This document shows positions 12,632-23,879 of a stretch of DNA of 64,000 nucleotides, piece after piece (the first letter of the stretch is position 1; each line of letters starts with the position of its first letter). Location of the stretch: the NCBI GenBank assembly GCA_025738555.1, contig JAOVFP010000008.1:2046001-2110000 (forward strand), in the 5' to 3' direction. The translations under genes were made by a program, and so were the position numbers. The stretch is from Cyathus striatus. Taxonomy: Eukaryota > Basidiomycota > Agaricomycetes > Agaricales > Nidulariaceae. The notes below the pieces were generated by a model. The model did not search any database and had not been told where the DNA came from. It saw only the letters and a program-made list of their open reading frames with translations.

Positions 12632-15600
12632 ATGTCCTCCATTCCACGTAAATGTCGCGAGAAATTTAAGGAGCCAGAGGAGATCAAACGTATCCCGGGA
12701 TTATATGCTGAAAGAGAACCAGAAAGGATAGTGCGTGCCCCAGGACTTTTAAATCCTCAATGCTATCATTATTGTCATTTTTGTTGGCTTCAGCGTCTGT
12801 GTCGATTTTGTCATCTGGGCCCTATGAGCCAGTCTCATCCCCTCAAAAAAAACAGCGATTGGTGAAGAACCCACACTCTAATACTGGTCAACATTGATCA
12901 TGCAACCCTATGTCTGTGTCGAGGAATGATGAAATATCCAGTGAATTAGTTCCAATTATCCACAGAGGTTCAGATGTGCTCCAGGAATATGATGATAGTC
13001 TACCATTGCGGTCTGATGGGATGAATGAAGAATACATTCTCAATAATTTTCCCTTCCTAAATGATAGCAGTGCACCTTTCAGTGAAGTGGATCTCGCCAA
13101 CATCTTTTATTCATACCATGTTGGCATGTTTTACAGTGGGATTGGTTTTGAATGAGTTAGCAAGGAGTTGTTTCTTGTTCAAGGTTGGGATTCCACAAAG
13201 AATAACAGTATTCCAGTAAGTGGTTCATAGATCTATCTTCTGTGTATGATATTACTGATGACCAAAATCTAGAATTGTTGGTTTCATCTGCAATGGTGGC
13301 TAGTGGATGGAGATATGACTGCAGTGTGCACCTGCAATTCCAAAAAGTCACCTTGCATACACGCTAAATTTCTGTATGTCTTTGGTAAGGAAAGGTTCTT
13401 GAATAGTAATGATATTCCCAATGGTATTTTTTCGCAACTTCAACACATATCCCATAACTAACTCGTTCATATAAAGTACCATCTGATGTGACACTGTTTC
13501 ATCGCGAAATATTTCCAGAGTCCAATACATTGTATCATTTGTTTTCAGTGAATATGGGAGCAGATCTCCTTGATCAAATTATTATATCACATGAAGGCTT
13601 GGACGACAGTAGTGGCAACTGGGAATGCCAAAAATGTAACCTGTCAATGTGCCTGCATATTGTTAAAATGCGGCACAAGCTCCAGCAAATCCTGCACTGC
13701 GATCCTGAGGCATGAGATGACATCACACTCAATTACAACCTCTTGGAGAACTCAAGTAAGCTAATATTTCATACATGTTTCCCTGCTGACATGTTCCATA
13801 CAAGGTCAACAATTCCACTCTGATTCTGATCCAGACAAAGGGATATCGTATCTACCAATAATGCCCCCTAGCTGGGCGCATTTGGAAACAGACACCAAGC
13901 TCTACCATAAAAAGCCAAGGCCACTACCTCCACCACCTCTTCTTATTGAATTATGTGAACATATGCGGTGTATACGCGGTTCTGGACTTGAAAATTCAGG
14001 ACCAATGGTGATCAAATCATGTACTGTGTACAGGCTTAGCAGTGCACATGTGACCAAAATTCAACTTCAGAAGTGTAACAACTGTCTTTGCTCAGACCAA
14101 TTCATCGGTCCTGACTGCAGAGATATTGAAATCCTGAATCTTAATAACCGTTACTTATTTACACACAAGCTTCTGGAGCACTATACATCGGCTTACATCA
14201 TTTCTCCTACTCCTTTCATGGCTTTCATTTTGGAAGTCAGTCGTGGTTACGCAGACAATGGAACCGGGATCCCTTTCATCAATGATTTCATCTTCCGTGC
14301 TGCTTGGTTCACATATGCCGATCTCTTATGTTTAGAAAATGACATGCGGTGTCACATCGGTGGTCCAGCTCCAGATAATGTAATTTTTGATGGTGTCTCC
14401 ATCTTGTTCAGCCGCAAGCAGCTTCGTTCCTCCATTAAAGCACCGACCACTATATCACCACATTCAGAATGAAAAGACAAAGTATCTTATGTCAGCAAGC
14501 AGCAGCTCATACTGGACTGTAAACTATGGAAATTAATATGTACTGTCATGTCCAGAAAAACCCATCTTAATAATTCTTTCATTCGTGGTGATGACGAAGA
14601 AAGTATGCTTTTGCAACTACCTGACATCAATCCGGCATTGGGACATCTGGAGGCACATTTATTCATGGGAGACACTTGGCCAGATGATAGTTATGTCTAT
14701 TTGTTTTCAGAGGTTCGGATATTATTATTCCAGTAAATATTTAGATATTAACTATTGTTTCAACAGATAGCAGCAGAAGAATCGATTGTACAGATGGTGA
14801 ACAGGATTGGCTACGAAGCCCTTAGAAATTTCAATCACACAAAAAGTGATGATGCCCCCTCTCGATCGGTAAACATTCCATCAATCTATCTGGTTTTGCG
14901 ACACGAATATACTAAAGAAAACACTTGTTCAGAAGACCTAATTGATGTTTGCATCTGGATAGAAAGCCGTGCACATGAGACGTTGGATAAGCTTATAGTG
15001 CAAAGTCCGTCTACTAAATCTAGTCCTGTTTTGGAAACTCCAAAAGATGACTGGAAATTGGTAAGTGTCTGTTTTCGCTTAATCATTTTCATTCGTTGCG
15101 ACCCATAATATTAGACAGGTAGTTGCTACAGCATGCTGCAGATACAACATAGGCCAATCTATCCTGGGTTGAAACATGATAGGTCGCAAGACAAAGGTGG
15201 ACAAGACCGGGGTGATGAGTGTTCAAAGTACTATGCTCAGTACTTGCCCCAACACCTGACCGGAGGAATCATGGCTGCCTGGTGTACACATTCCATATGC
15301 TATAGTTTTCATTCTATGCCAAGCAGTGAAGGTTGCAATGATGTTTTCTTGGCTCTCTATACATGATGGAGAGTTCCACCAAAGTGGGTGATTTATGACT
15401 TCACTTGCACTCTGGGTCCTTACTGCATGACGCGAGAAGGGGATTTTTTTTCCGAGACTAAGTTTCTAATTGACCACTTCCATGCCGCAGGTCACAAAAA
15501 ATGTTCAACAGCCTGCTTTCTGAAACGATCTGTTACTGCAGATCCCCGATTAAAAGGTCTCAACTTGAGTGCCACCGAGTGTGGTAACTCAGTGATGGCG

Positions 15601-15732
15601 CGTATCCGCAAGTCAGTCAGCTACATGGGGCAATACCATGCTACATTGTACATGAAGACTTTTCTTTGTATCTGGAACTGCACCAAAATGCAAAAACTCG
15701 CTGGATATAATGCAATGCATAATAGTAGTTAA
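12632..15732 (+). pseudogene. KDZ-type transposase gene with CxC4/SWIM-like zinc clusters, decayed
   Basis: The product family is a DDE transposase of the KDZ group with N-terminal cysteine clusters. From 12632 (MSSIPRKCREKFKEPEE) the frame passes through introns and lesions. Zinc-cluster pieces are seen at about 13325-13365 (CTCNSKKSPCIHAKF, a CxC...CxH SWIM-like pattern) and 13630-13670 (CQKCNLSMCLHIV). The segment 13861-14736 carries YLFTHKLLEHYTSAY and DNVIFDGVSILF. Later exons are 14766-15060 and 15115-15732, with introns at 14713-14765 and 15061-15114. The catalytic-type signature lies at the end: IYDFTCTLGPYC (first Asp, about 15397), FLIDHFHAAGHKKC (second Asp, about 15472) and ATECGNS (Glu, about 15577). 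Lesions include in-frame TGA at 14470 and 15364, each continuing in the same frame and each at a site consistent with an original CGA Arg codon. It is non-functional as it stands. Confidence 0.8.
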
Positions 15733-16250
15733 GAATACTACTATTCTTCATTGTAGTAATCTGTTGACATGGACAATTAAATAATTTGATTAGCCATTTG
15801 CAAGGCACTAAAGAAAATATGTGTGCCAAGTGTGCATAGATACAAAAAATTTGAAAAGATGACAGTGATATCTTGATGATATGTCAAAAGGGTTATGATG
15901 CGGCGCTCTGTGAGCTTACCTCTAAGCTATGCCAAAAAAGATAAAATAAGGGGTGATAACAAAAGATAATCAACTTGAATTCTGAGCTGTATGTGGAAAA
16001 AATACGATAATGACATGAAAAATTTAATTGGAAAGGCACTGTGTAAGAAATATGTACCATCAAGGGTGTAAAAATCTGAAGAAATTGAAAAAGATGCCGG
16101 CAATGTGGTGTTGATATGTCAAAGGAGAAAAAATAACGGTGTTCTGTGAGTTGAATTCGGAGCTATACCCAGAAAAGATAAAATAACAGGTGATAACAAA
16201 ATGATAATGGACTTTAAGCTATAACCAGAAAAGAGAAAATGATAGTGTTC
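15733..16250. repeat. Non-coding, two diverged copies of an about 200-bp block
   Basis: The segments about 15840-15985 and 16070-16235 share words in order: TTGAAAAAGATG, TGATATGTCAAA, CTGTGAG, GAGCTAT and AAAAGATAAAATAA-GGTGATAACAAAA. No coding potential was seen. It separates the KDZ-type gene from the duplicated gene U block. Confidence 0.6.
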
Positions 16251-16425
16251 GATGACTCCAATGATTCTCAAGAGAAATAATTCGGAATAATCCGAAATGC
16301 GGATTTGTTATTTTGGTAACATGCCCATATGTCGCTACTTCAATGACTCCAATGATTCTCAAGAGAAATAATCCGGAATAATCCGAAATGCAGATTTGTT
16401 GTTCTGGTAACATGCATGTATGTCG
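16247..16425. repeat. Two direct 90-bp repeats at the start of block B
   Basis: About 16247-16330 and 16339-16420 both contain CAATGACTCCAATGATTC, AAGAGAAATAAT and ATCCGAAATGC, with a few C/T differences. The second copy is continuous with the sequence that matches the first bases of the window, so it marks the upstream side of the duplicated gene U block. Confidence 0.8.
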
Positions 16426-16752
16426 CTATGGGGCTAATAAGGTAATGTACCTTCGATCGCACCCGCTGGCTCTCAAACATACATACATCTAATGAGAAAA
16501 AGCTACAGAGAAACCTTATCGTACAGAAGTGCACTATGTCACCATGCAAATCCTGCATAAGGTTCGGGAGTACTGATTCACGCGAATTTTTATTTGGTAG
16601 TAGTATGTAACGCTGTTTCTTAACTCTTATCCCTGAGACACGGACATATTCAACTGAGTCTGTCATGTACTTTTATAAAACACTCGTTGGTGTCCTTTAT
16701 TAATTTCTATCAAACTACTCCCCCACCTCCAAATCTTTTGCTCATACCTGAC

Positions 16753-17759
16753 ATGTCCAGCAGCCAGTTCCAAAATGCAAGGGTGTTCTTCTATGCTGTA
16801 GGAATGTTCGATGGTCCCTTGAGATCATATATCATTAACTCCATGAAAGTAAGTTAATTTCATGAGTATGTATAATCTCACACTCACGGTTTTCAGTTTC
16901 CAGTAAGCCTTTTTGGCCTCAACTACCCCGACGAGGATGCAATCGTTACCTCGCGGTTACATCGCGAGGTGAAAGAAATAGAAGATTGCCTCAACAAATA
17001 TATATGCAAAGATCGTTTTACCGACAGTATGGAAATCCTATATTCTAAATGTGACAATATTTACTTAACATATGCTCATAGATGCTTATTGTGTCATGGA
17101 TTTTGGAAATCTTGGCCTGACCTGTGAAAGGTGCAAATTGAGGGGTGACAGCGAGAACTGCTTGGGGGAAGATGGCTGGATTCCAGAAATGGACTTTCTA
17201 CCTGCAAAGAGTTTAAAACATTATGTTAAAAGTATGTATGGTTTCTTTCATGTTACTACCACAGATATTAACGTGAAATTACATAGATATCCTTGTTTTA
17301 AACAAGTACAGGATACCACCACAGATTGCACGATTCCAGTACACACATTACGAAGCTGCGCAATATGCTCATTATCTTATTGAAATTGTTGTACCGTCTT
17401 TAGTTAACCACATATGCATAGTTGGAAGCTTGGAGTCACTACAAATGAACAATATTGTCGACTCACATTTCAACTACAATGATTTTAAGACATGGGGCGA
17501 CAACATCACATCCCTTCTACGAAAATTGCCCTGCAAGAATGAATTGGAGGTATTCTGGAGGAACCTATCGAAGAAAAACACGACATTGCCACCATTGCCT
17601 CCATCAACTCAAATAACGTCTTCAGAATGGGGTAATTGTAGCAAAATGGGATTTGAACTATTCCAAATCAGGTTTGACCAGACGGAGATGCATGACGACT
17701 GGAAGAGACCAATTCCAGAATGGAAAGTGGTATGGTCGAGGAGTGATTACCGCATCTAA
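16753..17759 (+). pseudogene. Gene U, copy B: unknown protein, better-preserved copy
   Basis: I do not recognise this family. Exon 1 is 16753-16848 (MSSSQFQNARVFFYAVG), intron 16849-16896 (GTAAGT...TTTCAG), exon 2 16897-17026 (FPVSLFGLNYPDEDAIVTSR), intron 17027-17081 (GTATGG...CATAG). Exon 3 opens at 17082 and contains a small Cys-rich stretch, CERCKLRGDSENC. The frame reads through to about 17342. The downstream coding stretch (HYEAAQYAHYLIEIVVPS on to WKVVWSRSDYRI, stop at 17757) is in another frame. This suggests a 1-nt shift near 17345 or a very short unlikely intron (34 nt). The predicted product is about 270-280 residues with no signal peptide or membrane span. Copy A (376-1354) has the same exon order. 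Confidence 0.6.
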
Positions 17760-18780
17760 AGGAGATTAGTCATTAATGTCATTGTATCGCATTATGTTGT
17801 CTACCATGTCTACTGTACAGCGCTGATCATGAAATAAAGGTAGAATATTTTGTCTCCTCCCGCCACCTTCTTGAGATCACAGGAAGATAGTCTTGTCACG
17901 ATCATTCTAATTGCTAACTCATCAGTTGATGTGTGAAATCTCAAAGCATAAAATAACATGGTTATCATATTTGTCTACATATGTCATATCCCATGAATCA
18001 TGAGAAATTGAGTCTACGTGCACCACTTCTACCTCATTAATGTAGATCATCTATTTCACCGTTAGAAATGTAGGAGAGTTGGTAGCCTTTCGAATTTCAT
18101 ATGATAGATTGCCATAATGCACGAATAAATGTAAAAAATTTAAAATTTAAATCTTGCCTCCTTCCGCCACATTCACAAGATGAGAGGAATCTAGTCTCAT
18201 TGCACTTGTTTAAATTTCCAATGCATCTGCCATTTTCAGAACGCAGAAAACAAATATCCCACGCATATCACTTCTGTCCACATATGGCACATCCCATCAG
18301 TAAAGGGAAATCCAGTCTACATGCACCACTTCTACCTCATTAATTTAGATCCTCTACATCGCTATTAAAAGTGTAGAACATGCAGGATCAGTTCAGTTAG
18401 ATGTAGATATGTCATAATATAATTATTTGATATGATTGATCCTCATAATGCATTAATAAATGCGAAAAGTAAAATTAAGATCTTGCCTCCTTCCGCTACA
18501 TTCACCAGGTGACAGGAATCTGGTCTCGTCATGCTGCGTTCATGTGCTGACTCATCTGTCATTTTCAGAATGTGTAAACAAATATCCCACAGTTATCCCT
18601 TCTATCTGCATATGGCACTTCCCATCAATCAAAGGATATCCAGTCTACATGCACTACTTCTACCTCATTCATTTAGATGATCTACATCACCATTAGAAAT
18701 GTAGGAAATGCACGATCTGCTCAGTTAGATGTAGATATTTCACAATATAATTATTCTATCTGATAAATCCTCCTAATGCA

Positions 18781-20471
18781 GAGCTCTTTACACTTAGCCA
18801 TGTGTTCTGTACAGATCCACGCGGAATCCATGTGGAATCCGTACGGAATTTTCGGAGTCCGTGCGGAATCTGCACAGATTTTTTTCATTTTGGCAGAGGT
18901 TTTTTTGGGTCTGTACAGATTCCACACAGATTCCGAAAATTCCGTACGGATTATGCAGAATTCCTCGGAATTCCGCATTACAGACCTGAAAATTCTGTAC
19001 AGAATTTTATTATACTTGTTTCCTTGCATGTGACACTCTGCATTAAGCATGACACTAGGTGTTGAGTGTGATACTAGGTGTTGAGTGTGACACTATACAT
19101 TAAATGTGACATGATAAATGTGACACTAGGTGTTGAGTGTGACACTATAAATGTGACACTAGGTGTTGAGTGTGACACTATACATTAAATGTGACACTAT
19201 AAATGTGACACTAGGTGTTGAGTGTGATACTAGGTGTTGAGTGTGATACTATACATTAAATGTGACACTATACATTAAATGTAACACGATAAACGTGACA
19301 CTAGGTGTTGAGTGTGATACTATACATTAAATGTGACACTATACATTAAATGTGACATGATAAATGTGACACTAGGTGTTGAGTGTGATACTAGGTGTTG
19401 AGTATGATACTATACATTAAATGTGACACTATATGTGTGACACTAGGTGTTGAGTGTGACACAATAAACATGACACTAGGTGTTGAGTGTGATACTAGGT
19501 GTTGAGTGTGACACTAGGTGTTGAGTGTGACACTAGGTGTTGAGTGTGACACTATATGTTAAATGTGACACTACTAAGTGTTGAGTGTGACGAAGTGTGA
19601 CACTAAGCATTGAGTGTGACACTAAGTGTTGAGTGTGACACTAAGCGTTGAGTGTGACACTAAGCATTGAGTGTGACACTAGGCGTTGAGTGTGACACTA
19701 AGCGTTGAGTGTGACACTATGCATTAAGTGTGACACTAGGTGTTGAGTGTGACTAAGCGTGACACTAAGTGTTGAGCATGACACTAAACATTGAGTGTGA
19801 CACTAAGTGTTGAGTGTGACACTAAGCGTTGAGTGTGACACTAAGCGTTGAGTGTGACACTAAGCATTGAGTGTGACACTAAGCGTTGAGTGTGACACTA
19901 AGCGTTGAATGTGACTAAGCGTGACACTAAGTATTGAGTGTCACACTATACATTAAACATGACACTATGCATTAAGTGTAACACTATACATTAAACATAA
20001 CACTATACATTAAGCATGACACTATGCATTAAGCATAACACTAAGTGATGAGTGTGACACTAAGTGTTGAGTGTGACACTAAGTGTTGAGTGTGACACTA
20101 AGTGTTGAGTGTGACACTAAGTGTTGAGTGTGACACTATACATTAAGCATAACACTATGCATTAAGTGTGATACTATGCATTGAGAATGATACTATATAT
20201 TGAGTGTATCATGGATTTTGTATAGTGTGACACTTTTCACCTAGAGTTACACTTGACATGTGTGACAAGGCAGCAATGCATAAATCCACACAGAATCCAT
20301 ATAGAATAATCACCTCTAATAATAATAATAGCTACTATATAAATTCTGTATGGTATCTATACAGGTCTGTACGGGTCTGTATGGATCCGCACGGATCTGT
20401 ACGGAATTTTCGGATTCCGTGCGGATTCCGTACGGATCCGTACAGACCTCTTGGGGGAGTGTAAATTACTG
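18781..20471. mobile_element. TIR element, VNTR-MITE copy 2 (1691 bp)
   Basis: Flanked by a perfect 8-bp direct repeat CTAATGCA (18773-18780 and 20472-20479). The left end is GAGCTCTTTACACTTAGCC; the right end, read inward, is CAGTAATTTACACTCCC. Subterminal TCCGTACGGA/TCTGTACAGA dyads lie at about 18805-19015 and 20350-20455. The core is a long 20-bp-type minisatellite. There is no coding capacity. It inserted in the same stretch of the satellite monomer as copy 1, about 8 bp away. Confidence 0.9.
19025..20215. repeat. Minisatellite core of MITE copy 2
   Basis: Roughly 60 units of about 19-20 bp of the form GACACTAGGTGTTGAGTGT, with higher-order blocks alternating with ATACATTAAATGTGACACTATAAATG variants (about 19085-19440) and a more homogeneous AAGCGTTGAGTGTGACACT block (about 19560-19920). 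Confidence 0.9.
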
Positions 20472-21240
20472 CTAATGCACTGATATATGTGAAAAAGGAA
20501 AATTAAGATCTTGCCTCCTTCTGCTATATTCACCAGATGACAGGAACCTAATCTCATCGCACTGCATTCATTTGCTGACTCATATGTCATTTTCAGAATG
20601 CGCAAATAAATATACCATGCTTATCACTTCTGTCCGCATATAGCACATCCCATCAATGAAGGTAAATCCAGTCTACATGCACCTCTTCTACCTCATTTAT
20701 TTACATCCTCTACTTCGCTATCAGAAATGTAGGAAGCGCATAATGCATTCAGTTAGATGTAGATATAGCATAATACAATTATTCCATATGATAGATCCTC
20801 ATAATGCACTACTAAATGCGAAAAATTAAAAATAATGATTTTGCCTCCTTCTGCCACATTCACCAGAAGACAGGAATCTAGTCTCTTCGTGCTGTGTTCA
20901 TGTACTGACTCATGTGTCTTTTTCGGATCGCAGCAAACCAATATCCCATGCTTATCACTTCCGTCCACGTATGGCACATCCTATCGATGAAGGTAAATCC
21001 AGTCTACATGCACTACTTCTACCTCATTAATTTAGATTGTCTACTTTATCATTAGAAATGTAAGACTCACACAGTCCATTCAAATAGATGTAGATATTTC
21101 ACAACATAACTATTACATATGATAAACCCTCATCTAATGCACTAATAAATGAGAAATATTAAAAATAAAGATCTTGCCTCCTTCCACTACATTCAACAGA
21201 TGACAGGAATCTATTCTCGTTGCGCTGGTTTAAATTTACC

Positions 21241-21860
21241 TGTCATTTAATATATTTTTTGTACCACTCTGGAATGGCACATCACAGACTACCTATCTGG
21301 CATGCCCCAATCTGTCACACCTCTCACTCCAAAGCGTGGGACACACTCATTTATGCTAACAAGAGCAGCCTACCAAATACTAGGACCTGTGGAATGATGC
21401 ACTTGCTGAAGGCGTTTTTGGCAGGTGCATAGGGGAAGGGTGAAGGTGCTCAGGTGTCGTGGTACATGCTGTTTCGTCTGTTGCGTTTAAGGGTGTATGT
21501 TGACTAGGACTAGAGGATATGTGAACGACGGTCGTATCAACATATGGCAGGTTAGAAATGCACTATCCTACATGCAACTTGCACTTCCATCAAGAGGATG
21601 TGTGTTGTAAGCACCTCTTCGTAGTGCAAATAGTTTATGTGGTGGACATAGTGAAAGGCGAAGCGGTCTGGTGCGTTTCATTTCAGTACCCGACAATGTT
21701 GGAAATACTGACCTTGCGATAGTAATGCAGCCCTGCACCCATCGTAGTACCATATCCTACCCACTTCACATAACCCATCACGGACAAGCACTAGTGCTAA
21801 GCAACTTCCCTTCCGCTACTGCTCTTCCTTTCTCTCCCTGATAACCTCCGGCTTCAGTGT
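21241..21860. other. No gene recognised
   Basis: Start of the less AT-rich block. Short ORFs on both strands (for example 21220-21432 and 21568-21753) show no motifs. Nothing supportable was found. Confidence 0.4.
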
Positions 21861-21866
21861 TCACCT

Positions 21867-22133
21867 TTATGCAAAATCGCGGTACTCGCTAGAAATACGA
21901 ATTACTGCCACGTCACTACCAACACCCACCCACCCTCCCTCTGCTGTCCACGCCTTCCACAACATGCTGTACATCTCCAACATCCCTAGTCCCAGCATCG
22001 TCTCCACCATCACAGGGCTATCCGAGTCACACAAACAGAGCCCAGAACGATGTTGATCTGGGAGCCCAGATAGCCTTCGTAGTTGACCAGCGGCATGCAA
22101 GGGTGGTAGTCCGACTACGAGAGCTGTGTACAA
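21867..22133 (-). pseudogene. Coding-like relic, unknown protein
   Basis: An open stretch on the minus strand reads like a real protein fragment (phrases LYTALVVGLPPLHAA and GLGMLEMYSMLWKAW). It has no upstream exon that I can join and no identifiable family. It sits in a block whose other genes are decayed, so a gene relic is the simplest reading. Low confidence. Confidence 0.25.
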
Positions 22134-22859
22134 GTCCTCGAGTTTGTGATCGATATGTGAAGCCCTGGAAGGCTTAAGGTTGGTATGGCGTAGGTGAGGA
22201 GAATGGACACATATGGGTCAGGGAGATGCAGGGAGTGGGGTAGGGCGATATGGACTATGTCGAGGAAGATTACGAGGACGAATAAGGGGACAGCTTGTGC
22301 TCCAAGGAGTCAGGCTTGGATACATCACGTACCACCCCAGACTTCTTGCTTACAGGTATCATGACATACCTTGAAAACATGCTAGGTTGGAGGAAAGAAA
22401 CAAAGGTCGATGTGGTAAGTCTTCTTTACATGTACAGTGACAATACCTGAAGCCCTGAACAAACTCAGCCCCAGATTGATTCAGCCACCAAATATCTACA
22501 AATGCTTGCACTCCAGGTAGAGCGCGACAGATGTGGCTTGGGTCTCCAATTTAGGGATTCTGAGGCACGGTGAAGGTGCCTATGACGGTGCTAGTTGGGA
22601 TGTTGCATAGGTAGCTGGTTGAAAGAGGCTGCTGGGAGGTATGAGCAGACAAGACATTGGGCTTAGGTGAGGGTTGATAGGACGATGTAGGCAATCCCCT
22701 GGGTCATGGATGTAGGAGAGTAAGGAGAAGACAATGACGGAGATTGTAGGAAAAGAGTTTCTCGGAGCCTGAGCATGCGTGATTGAAGTGTCACCATCTG
22801 CCATCATTGCTGGACGTGGTGTAAGTATGGTCTAAAAAGAAGGCAGAAGAGAAAGAGGA

Positions 22860-23120
22860 GATGAATAAGAGTGGAACGAGAAAGGGGAAAGAGTCGAAGA
22901 GGCAAGAGAGAAGAGAGTGGTGGATAAGGAAGAGATTCCTATACATACCTTGCTAACCCAATCGCCCAGCATCCCAGCGCATCTTCTGCAGGTATCCCCC
23001 TACCAACTTCACCAGCAAAGCATGCGACACCACTCCCCAACAGTGGAGAAAGGGAAAGGAGTAAACAGAGGAGGGAAGGAGGACACCAATGAGGTTGCAG
23101 AGGAAAGGACGTAAGATGTC
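22860..23120 (-). repeat. Coding-like segment duplicated at 28190-28330
   Basis: Minus-strand translation gives a phrase of the form GEVGRGIPAEDALGCWAIG. A diverged second copy on the same strand at about 28190-28330 reads GEVGRGMPAVDALG before stop codons. The surrounding nucleotides (AGAGTCGAAGAGG, CATCCCAGCGCATCT, CTACCxACTTCACC) also match. This is probably a duplicated, decayed gene of unknown identity. Confidence 0.45.
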
Positions 23121-23289
23121 GAAGAAGATAGGCAAGGAGTACATATATACGTAAGGTTTGAAGAAAGACATACATATCCTATTCAACTAATGGGAATACC
23201 CTGCGACGGGCTCAACACACTCCATGAATTATGAAATATGAAGGAGAGTTGACATTGTGATTGAATCAACTCCTAGCTGCAGCCAAGCA

Positions 23290-23640
23290 GACACAAGCAC
23301 TAGTCATCCTCCTCACAGCTGGCAGGCAACTATTTTGCCATTGCCATTGGCCAGCAAAATCGACAGCAATAATGTTAGATTTTGCAATTGGCAAAACAAT
23401 TGTAAAACATAGGCAAAACATTTGCAAAATGTTTTCCTATATATGGAAATTATTTCCGTTTATAGTAATGGATTTTGCTTACATTTTGTCTACATCTTGC
23501 AATGGCATATATGTACCCAATATGTAACGTTATTGATGTCAAATTTACATGGATTTTGCCAACTGCAAAAAAGTTGCCCACCAGCAGTGCCTCCAAATCG
23601 ACATTCACTGGCCATTTTGGGACAATGAGGTTCATTTGTT
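23290..23640. mobile_element. Possible MITE-like AT-rich palindromic element
   Basis: A 350-bp stretch with many TTTTGC/GCAAAA words in both orientations (for example GCAATTGGCAAAACAATTG near 23380 and ATTTTGCCAACTGCAAAA near 23555). It differs in composition from its GC-richer surroundings. Ends and target duplications were not resolved. Confidence 0.3.
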
Positions 23641-23879
23641 CGATAGATATTGGAATTACCGGTTCACATGCTTTGGTTGATTACCAAGCACATCATATGG
23701 TACATAAATTGGCTGATGGAGCACCCTTGTGGTGGGAAGACAGGCAGGGTTGTGGTGTCAGGTAGGAAGACATCGACCCCATGCCAAAAAAGACTGGCAT
23801 CTCGGCAAAAACCAAAGAACCATCAAAATATCACATGGAACGTGTCGAACCGAATGTGACCATGCCTCACATTCAAATG

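Larger units (their letters stand above)
17840..21240. repeat. Satellite array B, about 330-bp monomers
   Basis: The same satellite family as 1440-5245, again directly downstream of gene U. Monomer starts (CTTGCCTCC) occur near 17846, 18153, 18483, 20511, 20846 and 21175. The array is split by a TIR element at 18781-20471 and ends abruptly near 21240. It retains more CG dinucleotides than array A. Confidence 0.9.

Noticed and set aside
19025..20215. Regular repeats resembling a CRISPR array
   Set aside because: Units are contiguous 20-bp variants without unique spacers, lie inside a TIR element and recur in three other copies. It is a minisatellite.
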